Positions 44,201 to 52,183 of a stretch of DNA of 61,260 bases are shown here, piece by piece. This stretch comes from an uncultured Veillonella sp. (GTDB lineage: Bacteria; Bacillota; Negativicutes; Veillonellales; Veillonellaceae). The translations under genes and the position numbers were made by a program. A model generated the notes under the pieces. The model was not told where the DNA came from. It was given only the letters and a program-made list of their open reading frames with translations, and did no database searches. Each line of letters starts with the position of its first letter. The stretch's first letter is position 1. The stretch spans positions 1 through 61,260 of the forward strand of contig CAJZEE010000002.1 in NCBI GenBank assembly GCA_915066865.1, read 5' to 3'.

Positions 44201-47200
44201 TTACCACGTCCCCGCTGTTGATGTAAATTCACGATTATTATCTACTAAAAATTGGCGTATGGTTTGACCGCCTGACGATTCAAGCCACCCCATAAACGAT
44301 TGAGCATCCATAGCATTGACATGCACATGCACATCGCCACCGCCTCCAGCCTTTGAAATACCTTCACCAATTTGCCCGAATACCTGTTCAGATAATGGAA
44401 CGACTGCTTCCGGATAATTGCCTTCACCAATCTCTGCAAAGGTACGTCCATATGCTAGGCCACCACTTGCCAACTTCAAATTTGGTACGAGTTTTTGCGG
44501 ACCACTTCCAATGTCAAAACCTCCACCAATATTGCCAAGTCGTCCAGCTAGCGATGCAACAGAACTCATCGCAGCACCTGTAGCCGATGCAGCACTCCAT
44601 GCAGCCATGCCGGCTGTAGCACTAGCGCCCCATGTAGCCATTGCCATTTGTTGAGCTAGTTGAGTTGCTAACGGTAACTGAGCCTGTAATGCAGCATTAT
44701 TTGCTGCAGCCGTTTGGCTAGCCATCATTTTACCGAAGATCATCTGTTGAAGTTGAGCCGCAATCCATTTAGCTACAGTATCCGCGATTGTTTTTAAAAT
44801 AGCATTTCCAATATTTTGAAACGCTTTCTCTAAACTTTGCGTGCCCTGTATCAATTTAGATATGCCCTCTTGCATGCTATCAATGCCTGCATTCGCCATA
44901 TCAAAGAACATCTGCTGACTATTAAAATGGCTATCCATAACCGCCTGCTGATACTCTTCAAGAAGCTGTTTTCGTAACTCATAATTTTGCTGGGTCGCTA
45001 CATATTCATCAGTCAAAGCCTGTTGTAGCGCTTCAAAATTTTGTGTACGCATTGCTTCTTTAATTGCCCATTCTTCTTCGGCACTTGTACGAATTAAATC
45101 AAGCCTTTGATTTTCAAAGTTTTCATTCATCGCCATTAATTCTGCATTTTCACGCTCTTTAAATGTAAGACGATTGCCCACTAATTCATATGGCGTGTTA
45201 GTATCTTGCAACATCTTAATGTATGCAGCCCTATCACGTTCCGTCATTTCAGCAAATTTATCAGATAATTCCTGATATTTGTCTTTAATCGAATTAACCG
45301 CATCATCTTGCTCTTTAGCTAACTTGGTTAGTGGCGATTGTGCCCCGGTTGAATCACGTTCAGCAGTATTGAACTTAAACGCAACATTCATATCACGAAT
45401 AGAGTTTTGTAATTCACGCAATCGTTTGGCCTCTTCATGCATCGCATCCTCACGCTTGCGGGCATACATTTCCATGATTTTTTGCTTATCCTCTTCATAG
45501 TGGATATTGTTTGCTTTAGATTTCTCTAACTCTTCAAGTTCCTTATCCCGCCATTGCTCCGCTAATTGAGCACGGGTCCCGAACATCTCTGTCCACGATT
45601 CAAGTATTTGACGATGCAATCGTTTTGCTTCTTTTTCAGCATCCTTGTGACTGCCAGCACCTTTGCCCTTCTTTCCCTTTTTGCCACCAGTTCCATAATC
45701 ACCGCCGGCATTTCCGAAATCTACTTCACCACCAGTTGAAGGGTTTAGGCTATCACCAATACTTCCGAATAAATCTGCAGTATTATTGCCAAAATCTTCA
45801 GCCGCCTGTGCATCAATCAAATTTAATTCATCAATTTTACTTGCTGATGTATTGAAAACAGATGCTATTTTACCTGAAACAGCATTAATGCCACGAATGA
45901 GCGCATTAATCATGCTGAGAATACCATTAATAGCCCATGTAACTGTATGGACGATTCCCATCCATATGCTTTTCATAGTAGCGCCAAAACCATTAGTGGC
46001 AATTTCACTGGAAGCAAGTGCAGCAACTAATACGGCTAAAACTGCAACAACTAAACCAATCGGATTGGCTGCTAATACAGCATTAAATACCGCCGTTGCC
46101 CCTGCCGACGCTAACGCTCCAACAGCATGTGCAGCTTGTGCAGCATTAAGAATCAATATTCCAGCCCTATATGCTCCCATAACTGCTGTGGCTGTTGCAA
46201 TAGCTGTCCTTATTCCCAAAAATACAGCCCTTACCGTACCTGTTGTAACCGCCCAAGCTTTTGTAACTGCATTTATAGTGGCGATTGCAGCTCCTTGCAC
46301 GGTTATTGTGCTAGTAAATGCAGCTGCGGCAATACGAGAAGCAATCATATATGTTGTTATTCCGGCAAATGTAGCTATAGCTGGTGGTCCAATGGCTGTT
46401 AATACGGATCCAATAGATTGTACCGTTTGCCCTAATAACCTTGCAGCAATAACTCCGGCACTAAATGCACCTGATATGCCACTAATAGCAACACGAGCAA
46501 CAGCGGCCAAGCCTTGAAATACTACGCCGATATTATCTAATGCCTCTTTAAAACCACTATTTGCTGTCATCTGTGTCAAGCTTTCCAATACTGGCTGAAA
46601 CGCTTGTATTGCTTGGTTTTGAATCGCATTTCCTACTTCTGCAAAAGTCATAGGAAGTTCAGCAAATTTAGCGTTTGTTTCATCGGCACTATTAAACATT
46701 GCATTTTTAATAACCTCTGCTGTAATTAAGCCTTGTGAGGACATTTCTTTTAGCTGGCCCATAGGCAAACCCATTTCTTGTGAAATAGCTTGTGCTAATA
46801 ATGGAGCATTTTCCATAATGGACCTAAATTCGTCCCCTTGTAACTTACCAGCTGCCATTGCTTGTGTGAGCTGATACATAGCGGAGGTTTGTTCTTGAAT
46901 CGATGCCCCGCCGATCTTAAACTGTTTATTCATCTGTTCAACGAAAGCAATGGTTTCATCATTTGAAGAGAACGCATCTTTTGCTAAAATTCCCAGCCTA
47001 CCAACAGCGCCTGCCATATCAAGGTATGATCCACGAGTACGCTCAGCAGCTGCATATACCTTGTCCATAATTTCAGCAGTAGACTGTGTACCGTCATTAA
47101 TCATATTGATGCGGGCTTTTATTAATGCATATTTATCACTTAATTCAGCCCCAGCCTTTACAGCCTCTTTCGTAGCGGTTGCAACTGCTGTTATACCTAC

Positions 47201-47359
47201 AGCCGCCCCCGCAATGGATAGGCCTTTTGACATTTTCTCGCCTAATTCCGCAAGCTTTTTGCCAAGAACCTCATCAGCTTTTTGACCGACTCTATCAATA
47301 GCTTGCACAGCCCCAGCGGAAGTACCATTAATTTTGACATTAATTTGTTTATCTGCCAT
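44201..47359 (-). CDS. Tail tape measure protein
   Basis: 1,052 residues. The N-terminal ~240 carry the tape-measure domain (AKDAFSSNDETIAFVEQMNKQF shortened here; ENAPLLAQAISQEMG). A long hydrophobic stretch follows (about 280-450, many Ala/Ile/Val), then a coiled coil rich in Glu/Lys (about 600-830) and a Gly-rich C-terminus. The length suggests a tail of roughly 150 nm by the usual rule of thumb. It overlaps the frameshifted chaperone stop by one base. Confidence 0.93.
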   Translation of the reverse strand: MADKQINVKINGTSAGAVQAIDRVGQKADEVLGKKLAELGEKMSKGLSIAGAAVGITAVATATKEAVKAGAELSDKYALIKARINMINDGTQSTAEIMDKVYAAAERTRGSYLDMAGAVGRLGILAKDAFSSNDETIAFVEQMNKQFKIGGASIQEQTSAMYQLTQAMAAGKLQGDEFRSIMENAPLLAQAISQEMGLPMGQLKEMSSQGLITAEVIKNAMFNSADETNAKFAELPMTFAEVGNAIQNQAIQAFQPVLESLTQMTANSGFKEALDNIGVVFQGLAAVARVAISGISGAFSAGVIAARLLGQTVQSIGSVLTAIGPPAIATFAGITTYMIASRIAAAAFTSTITVQGAAIATINAVTKAWAVTTGTVRAVFLGIRTAIATATAVMGAYRAGILILNAAQAAHAVGALASAGATAVFNAVLAANPIGLVVAVLAVLVAALASSEIATNGFGATMKSIWMGIVHTVTWAINGILSMINALIRGINAVSGKIASVFNTSASKIDELNLIDAQAAEDFGNNTADLFGSIGDSLNPSTGGEVDFGNAGGDYGTGGKKGKKGKGAGSHKDAEKEAKRLHRQILESWTEMFGTRAQLAEQWRDKELEELEKSKANNIHYEEDKQKIMEMYARKREDAMHEEAKRLRELQNSIRDMNVAFKFNTAERDSTGAQSPLTKLAKEQDDAVNSIKDKYQELSDKFAEMTERDRAAYIKMLQDTNTPYELVGNRLTFKERENAELMAMNENFENQRLDLIRTSAEEEWAIKEAMRTQNFEALQQALTDEYVATQQNYELRKQLLEEYQQAVMDSHFNSQQMFFDMANAGIDSMQEGISKLIQGTQSLEKAFQNIGNAILKTIADTVAKWIAAQLQQMIFGKMMASQTAAANNAALQAQLPLATQLAQQMAMATWGASATAGMAAWSAASATGAAMSSVASLAGRLGNIGGGFDIGSGPQKLVPNLKLASGGLAYGRTFAEIGEGNYPEAVVPLSEQVFGQIGEGISKAGGGGDVHVHVNAMDAQSFMGWLESSGGQTIRQFLVDNNREFTSTAGTW

Positions 47360-48083
47360 TATTCGATTTCACCCCCTCCCGATTCAATCCATTCACGTTT
47401 GAATTCTATTTCCTCTTTCATTCGTTCAAGCTCCGTAGGTGGATAAATATGTTTCATAAGATCCTCTACGGTAATTTTTTTGCCTTTAGCAATTTGCATA
47501 TTAGCTAATAATGAAAAAAAGAATGCTTGAATACTATGCTCTCGCCTTGCTCTAGCCTCATAGCCTTCTAATAGCTTATAAAACTCCATAACCGATAATC
47601 GCTTATATTCCCAAGGTTTTAATTGCAGTACTCCATATGCATTCTTTTCATTAAATCGATACCACTCAAAAAAAGAGGGGGCATCAGCCCCCTCTATTAG
47701 TTTTTTTCGTTTAAAGCCTCCTCAGCTTCAATGTTTGCATTATCTTCCTCGGTGGCTTCCTCAGAGAACTCCTGATAATAAATCTTTTTACCCATAACGC
47801 CACTGGCGATGAGTGCTTTTTGTACAGTAATCATCAATTCATTGAAATTGAAGTCCGTATTGTTCATCATTTCCTGAATTTTTTCTTGATAGAATACCGA
47901 GGAACGTCGTTTGTAGTGCGCAAGCCCAATTTCAAAGGCAACCAATACCTCCGTCATGCCTAAGCCTTCTGCAAGAATACGACCTATAGGCTTTTTCAAT
48001 ACAGCTTCTAGCTGTAAAATACGCCCAATATTAAAATAAATTTTTTCACCTTCGCCAAAGTATTCACATGGGATTCGTTTCAT
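47359..48083 (-). CDS. Tail assembly chaperone, frameshifted long form (gpGT-like)
   Basis: About 241 residues if a -1 frameshift occurs at 47700-47706: the first 128 codons come from the short gene 47697-48083, and reading then continues from 47700 in the -1 frame without a stop to 47359. The continuation is open from the slip site itself, and includes FFEWYRF, LKPWEYKRLS, then MEFYKLLEGYEARARREHS. In lambda the G-T product helps fit tail tube subunits on the tape measure; the position directly before the tape measure gene is right. An internal ATG at 47589 could give a separate 76-residue product, but it lacks a good ribosome binding site. Confidence 0.88.
47674..47706 (-). promoter_or_regulatory. 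-1 programmed frameshift signal
   Basis: Slippery heptamer A AAA AAC in the correct zero frame (47706 to 47700), directly before the stop TAA (47697-47699). Four bases after the heptamer starts a perfect 9-bp stem AGAGGGGGC/GCCCCCTCT (47674-47682 with 47687-47695) with a four-base loop. Slippery site, spacer and stable stem together are the standard -1 arrangement. Confidence 0.9.
47697..48083 (-). CDS. Tail assembly chaperone, short form (gpG-like)
   Basis: 128 residues, helical and acidic toward the C-terminus. Begins MKRIPCEYFGEGEKIYFNI. AAGGAGG precedes the start. It stops right after the slippery site, so most ribosomes make this form and some the longer one. Placed between the tail tube and the tape measure genes, as in lambda G. 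Confidence 0.87.
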   Translation of the reverse strand: MKRIPCEYFGEGEKIYFNIGRILQLEAVLKKPIGRILAEGLGMTEVLVAFEIGLAHYKRRSSVFYQEKIQEMMNNTDFNFNELMITVQKALIASGVMGKKIYYQEFSEEATEEDNANIEAEEALNEKN

Positions 48084-48108
48084 TATAAAAGCCTCCTTAG
48101 ATTATAAA

Positions 48109-48579
48109 TTAAACAGTTTTTAATTCAGACAATGGACCATCACCGTTAAGGGTAATTTTACGAGTAGCCACATCATCGTGTGCGCCAGTCGTAGAGTTAT
48201 CTGTGATAGATGCCCAGCCTGTAACATATGATTTATCAGGATATTCATATTTGATATGAATACGTTCGTCATTCAAGAACGCCTGATATACGACTTTTAA
48301 AGTTTCATCATTGAGCATCAAAATTGATTCAACTTCGGTGGACCATTCTTTCATGCCCGGTAATGTAGTTTTCCAACCACCTGTACCCTTATGAGAAGCG
48401 TCAATAGAGTCCGCTTTTAAATTCAAGTCGCCTGTTCTTTGACCGCCCAACAATTCCCATTTTGCACCGGTAGTTTCATCGGTACCAACATTGATGTAGA
48501 TCAATATATTTTTACCCATAGCGACAAGAGATTTCTTGCTTTGCTTTAACGCAGTTAAATTTTTTGCTGGTTCTGGCAT
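48109..48579 (-). CDS. Major tail tube protein
   Basis: 156 residues, strand-rich, with VGTDETTGAKWELLGGQRTGDL and WSTEVESILMLND, matching the TP901-1-type tail tube family by layout. It polymerises into the tail tube. Located before the chaperones, the usual place. The start overlaps the stop of the previous gene by one base. Confidence 0.85.
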   Translation of the reverse strand: MPEPAKNLTALKQSKKSLVAMGKNILIYINVGTDETTGAKWELLGGQRTGDLNLKADSIDASHKGTGGWKTTLPGMKEWSTEVESILMLNDETLKVVYQAFLNDERIHIKYEYPDKSYVTGWASITDNSTTGAHDDVATRKITLNGDGPLSELKTV

Positions 48580-49040
48580 TAATATATATCCTCTCTTTCA
48601 TTCAAATCAAAAAGGCGAGCCTCAATAGTGTACTGAGTGCCCAATAATGGGCGTATACTATCATGGTCGCCTACTTTATTTACGACATGGAGATCAACGA
48701 TTTGAAATCCACAATCTAATACGCATACATCTTCATTAAGTTCTCCACACGCTTTACGGAACGCTAATAATATAGCGTCAACCTTATTCTCGAGATCAAC
48801 TAATTGTGGATAACCTTTATCGAATTCTTTTGTGCCGGTTTTAGTCCAAGCTTCAAGATACAACGTAACTTTTAAATGCACATCATCATCTTTTTGCTCT
48901 TGCCCCCGACCAATCATAACAACACCATTGGCTGTTACTCCAGCATTATGTGGAATTGTAAGCCCTAGCCGAGTATCAATACCTAAATTAGTGCCATTAA
49001 ATACGTCTTGTATGCGCTGCATTAATTCATACCATTGCAT
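48579..49040 (-). CDS. Tail terminator/completion protein
   Basis: 153 residues, soluble alpha/beta. Directly before the tail tube gene, where the tail terminator (gpU-like) usually lies. AGGGGGTGA precedes the start. No diagnostic motif is seen, so the call rests on position and size. Confidence 0.65.
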   Translation of the reverse strand: MQWYELMQRIQDVFNGTNLGIDTRLGLTIPHNAGVTANGVVMIGRGQEQKDDDVHLKVTLYLEAWTKTGTKEFDKGYPQLVDLENKVDAILLAFRKACGELNEDVCVLDCGFQIVDLHVVNKVGDHDSIRPLLGTQYTIEARLFDLNEREDIY

Positions 49041-49043
49041 ATG

Positions 49044-49430
49044 TCACCCCCTAAATATTTCAACGGAGCGATAGCCCTTATATTCAGTAGGGTTGCCGGT
49101 TAACTGTTCAGGTGTGATACGAGATTCTAATTGCTTGATACGAGATTCATAATATTCTAATTTTTTAGAATAAAAATCATCTGTTGAGCCGTTATTACTG
49201 TAAGAACCCGGCAATGCAAATGCTTTATTTACGCATACTTCACGATAGATATAAGCAAGCACTAATTCGTCGGTTGTAAAACTACGAATAATCTTATCTG
49301 GTTTTACACCTAATCGATTACCAAATGCATATAACCACTGTTCGGCCTTTCCAACAGTACTAGCCGTTACTTCATCACCTAGTAACTCATCATTAAATAG
49401 CTCCGCCATATCTTCAAATTTGTACAGCAT
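49044..49430 (-). CDS. Head-tail connector (adaptor) protein
   Basis: 128 residues, mainly helical with a charged central part ending in a coiled stretch (YYESRIKQLESRI). Layout and position, between capsid and tail genes, fit a gp6/gp15-like adaptor. AGGGG precedes the start. Assigned by context. Confidence 0.6.
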   Translation of the reverse strand: MLYKFEDMAELFNDELLGDEVTASTVGKAEQWLYAFGNRLGVKPDKIIRSFTTDELVLAYIYREVCVNKAFALPGSYSNNGSTDDFYSKKLEYYESRIKQLESRITPEQLTGNPTEYKGYRSVEIFRG

Positions 49431-49442
49431 ACTTAAAACCCC

Positions 49443-49907
49443 TTATATATTAAATGTTATTGAATATTCGTCTTTAACTAACCCACGAGCCACATCATCC
49501 AAGGCATGGCCTGTATATTGTGAAAATATATTAATAATGTTTGGTATATTATTTTCCAACGCATCATATAAGAATGGATCAGGTGCCGTTCCCGGATGAA
49601 ATACCCTTCGAGTAAACACGAATCCATTACCACCACGAGGGACAAATCTTAATACCTTTTTGAATCGTGGATTAATCACATGAGCTGGAGTTCCCTCATG
49701 CACAAAAGGGCCATATTTCGCAACATCAATGTCAAGAAATATGACCCCTTGCATGCCACTATTAGAAATTTGATAATCAATCGCCTTTTCAAGATTACCT
49801 GTTCGAGAGGTAAATCTATGTTGTTCTTGCGCAGTTTCTCTCACATCTATAGTGCTTGCTTTTACAGCCTGACGAATACGCTTTTCAAATATAGCCCGGC
49901 TATTCAT
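49443..49907 (-). CDS. HK97 gp10-like head-tail joining protein
   Basis: 154 residues. VAKYGPFVHEGTPAHVINPR and FHPGTAPDPFLYDALENN are typical of the HK97-gp10 family, which closes the tail end or joins the head. No clear ribosome binding site; translation is probably coupled to the previous gene, whose stop is five bases before. Confidence 0.85.
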   Translation of the reverse strand: MNSRAIFEKRIRQAVKASTIDVRETAQEQHRFTSRTGNLEKAIDYQISNSGMQGVIFLDIDVAKYGPFVHEGTPAHVINPRFKKVLRFVPRGGNGFVFTRRVFHPGTAPDPFLYDALENNIPNIINIFSQYTGHALDDVARGLVKDEYSITFNI

Positions 49908-49912
49908 AGTAA

Positions 49913-50200
49913 TTATTTTTTACCGGAACCATTGCCGGAGGTTTTATCCTCAGGGCCCTCATCCTTAGGATCTTTATCCTCAGGATCTTTGTCCGGAGGA
50001 TTTTCATCCTTAGGCTCTTTATCAGCCTTTGTGGTTGTATTTTTAGATTTCTTTGCAGGTTTATCTTCTACAACTTCATAGCCGTGCTCTTTAAACCATT
50101 CAATGTGATTGGCATCTTCGGTGAAGCCTTCGCCATTCACAAATACAACTGAACCTGTTTGACCTGTATAATCAGGTACTGGAGATTTAATAATCGGCAT
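49913..50200 (-). CDS. Small head protein with acidic repeat tail
   Basis: 95 residues. A compact N-terminal half (FTEDANHIEWFKEHGYEVVE) is followed by a disordered tail of Lys/Asp/Pro/Glu with repeated DPEDKDPKDE units. It is next to the major capsid gene, so it could be a decoration, fibre or connector protein. AAGGAGG precedes the start. Family not recognised. Confidence 0.65.
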   Translation of the reverse strand: MPIIKSPVPDYTGQTGSVVFVNGEGFTEDANHIEWFKEHGYEVVEDKPAKKSKNTTTKADKEPKDENPPDKDPEDKDPKDEGPEDKTSGNGSGKK

Positions 50201-50211
50201 AATTGACCTCC

Positions 50212-51165
50212 TTATTTAACCTTAATTTTACGGAATACGCCTGCTGCCTTAGATGCTTTTAATGCAACAGCGGCAACCATTTCGACCTCGCCTTTTTTAA
50301 CTGCACCAGCGTTGGTGAAGTCAGGCAACCACAAATTAACCACATTATCACCAGCCAAAGAAACGCCGTGGAAGCCATCGATGCCAAGGCGAGCAACATA
50401 CAATGATGTTTCGCCCTGACCGTTAATGCCAATTACAGGATCATTGGAACCAGCTTTTGCACCAAGATCAACCAATGGAGTTACGCCATAGTATTCAACT
50501 TGTTGTCCGAATTCGTTTAATTTAGTAGAGTACATCGCAGACCGACGAGCAACTGCACGGATTTTAGCAATCAATTTGGTATTACCCATAATTGCAGATG
50601 GTGTGCCATCCAAGGCTAAAAGGAATTCATCAAGTTGATCAAGGAATGATTTGTAATTTGTATCAATAGCAGCGCTATCAGATAAATCGATTGCTGCTGT
50701 TGGTGTGTATTCAGTAGAGGAGCCTAAAAGTGCTTTATCCAAACCATCAAACGCTTTAGAATTAACGCCTGAATCACCATTGATAACCGTATCATTGAAT
50801 AATGCAGCTGCAGCTTTTACCTTTTGCTCAATTTGCAAGGTGGTTTCATCAACAATACCGCCCATCTTAGCGATTACACGGTCAATATCAAAGGCACCGC
50901 CGAATACTTTCAAATCAACGGTATAACGTTTACGAGTAACAGATTGTGGAGTATATTCCGAATTAATGTCACGGAAATCTGCTGTAGGTTGAGTGAGTAA
51001 ACGAGTGTAGCCATATGTTAACGTGCCACCACCACCAGTAGGAGATACACAATCATCGAAAGTTAAGTTATCAAATAAAAAGGACGATTTGCGGAACTCA
51101 TCAATAATCCCCATTTGCAAATCGTCTTGTACGTTAAGTTTTGCTTCAGCTAATGTAATTGCCAT
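50212..51165 (-). CDS. Major capsid protein
   Basis: 317 residues. An N-terminal helix, then E-loop region with TGGGGTLTYGYTRL, strands and helices, closing with MVAAVALKASKAAGVFRKI. Size, position behind scaffold and portal, and absence of a long N-terminal delta domain fit an HK97-fold capsid with separate scaffold. A strong GGAGG precedes the start; expression should be high. Confidence 0.88.
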   Translation of the reverse strand: MAITLAEAKLNVQDDLQMGIIDEFRKSSFLFDNLTFDDCVSPTGGGGTLTYGYTRLLTQPTADFRDINSEYTPQSVTRKRYTVDLKVFGGAFDIDRVIAKMGGIVDETTLQIEQKVKAAAALFNDTVINGDSGVNSKAFDGLDKALLGSSTEYTPTAAIDLSDSAAIDTNYKSFLDQLDEFLLALDGTPSAIMGNTKLIAKIRAVARRSAMYSTKLNEFGQQVEYYGVTPLVDLGAKAGSNDPVIGINGQGETSLYVARLGIDGFHGVSLAGDNVVNLWLPDFTNAGAVKKGEVEMVAAVALKASKAAGVFRKIKVK

Positions 51166-51190
51166 TAGTTAAATACCTCCGTTAAATAAA

Positions 51191-51826
51191 TTATTCACAT
51201 TGTTGGGCTTCAATAGCTGCCGCTACAGCCCCTTTTAATCCAGCAGGCTTGTTGCCTTCCCCACCATTACCGGCGCCACCGTTTCCTGAACCGCTTCCAC
51301 GTTTTTGACTATCTTTAATCGCATAGTCTTTCCCTTTAAGCCATTCATCAACGCAATCATCAACAGTTCCGCTGGTCCCGTCAGATTTAACATATCCATA
51401 AGTGCCATCTTCATTGACCTTAATTTTGCTAACAATCAATTTGGAAAATTCTTTTGGATCCATAGCATTTCGCTTTGTTAAAGAATCTACAACTGCTGCA
51501 GCTATTTCGGATTGGATACGTTGTGCATCAGCATCTTCACGGGCTTTACGTTCGGCTTCTACGGAATCTTCTAAGGTTTTAATCCGTTCTTGCATGGCAA
51601 CGATGCCGGCATCATCCTTAATCCCTGTGGAGTTAATTTTTTCTAACTTGCCTTGCGCCTCAGCAAGCAAACGTTCGGAGGCTTCTTTTGCCGCCTTAGC
51701 CGTTTTTGCCTCATCATTTTTGGCGTTAAATTGACTTTTGGAAACATAATTCTCCCCATAATCCTTAGTCACCGCCTCTGCCTGCTCTTCTGTTAACCCT
51801 AACTTGATTAATTCCTCTTTTGTCAT
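51191..51826 (-). CDS. Capsid scaffold protein (GP20/DUF4355-like)
   Basis: 211 residues: helical coiled coil in the first 120 residues, then a short strand part and a Gly-rich tail (GSGSGNGGAGNGGEG) ending in a small helix. This is the phage minor structural GP20 plan, a scaffold that guides capsid assembly and is then lost. ACAGGAGG precedes the start. The 155 bases upstream hold a hairpin and a terminator. Confidence 0.85.
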   Translation of the reverse strand: MTKEELIKLGLTEEQAEAVTKDYGENYVSKSQFNAKNDEAKTAKAAKEASERLLAEAQGKLEKINSTGIKDDAGIVAMQERIKTLEDSVEAERKAREDADAQRIQSEIAAAVVDSLTKRNAMDPKEFSKLIVSKIKVNEDGTYGYVKSDGTSGTVDDCVDEWLKGKDYAIKDSQKRGSGSGNGGAGNGGEGNKPAGLKGAVAAAIEAQQCE

Positions 51827-51873
51827 CTGTATGACCTCCTGTTAAATATATCTTTCCCACTTCGCTTTATTTT

Positions 51874-51891
51874 CGTGTGCCACACCACACG
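51874..51891 (-). other. Hairpin in the scaffold gene leader
   Basis: CGTGTG (51874-51879) pairs with CACACG (51886-51891), without a T run behind it on the minus strand. It lies between the terminator below and the scaffold start, so it is a leader structure of the scaffold-capsid transcript. Confidence 0.45.
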
Positions 51892-51936
51892 ACTGCGGTC
51901 TCGTTCTTTTTCGCCTGCGATACTAAAAAGGCAAAT

Positions 51937-51964
51937 AAAAAAGCACCTGCATAAGCAAGTGCTT
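51937..51964 (-). terminator. Internal terminator of the late region
   Basis: AAGCAC-C-TGC/GCA-A-GTGCTT (51941-51964, loop ATAA, one mismatch) followed on the minus strand by TTTTTTAT. It stands after the packaging/portal genes and before scaffold and capsid, where few phages have one. Confidence 0.7.
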
Positions 51965-51982
51965 GATTGGTTAAATTAAGTT

Positions 51983-52183
51983 TTAAATTTCTCGTATTTC
52001 TGCGATTTCACTGGCATACAATTCATATTCGTCAACATATATTGATGCTTCATCAGGCTCATTATTCACACCTGATGTAAACGAATCTAATTTACCAGTC
52101 ATGGTGTCACCGTCAACGAATCTGACTTCTACATCTTCTGAACGAATCTCATTATAGCGTTTATAAAGTTGTTCTTCTGTCAT
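51983..52183 (-). CDS. Small acidic phage protein
   Basis: 66 residues, acidic, with a GDTMTGKLDSF strand pair and YELYASEIAEIREI helix. It overlaps the minor head gene by four bases (ATGA) and is followed by the internal terminator. I do not recognise it; position suggests a head-related accessory. Confidence 0.6.
   Translation of the reverse strand: MTEEQLYKRYNEIRSEDVEVRFVDGDTMTGKLDSFTSGVNNEPDEASIYVDEYELYASEIAEIREI

Noticed and set aside
47359..47589. Separate 76-residue gene before the tape measure
   Set aside because: The frame is open upstream to the slippery site and has no good start signal; it is better explained as the -1 extension of the chaperone gene.
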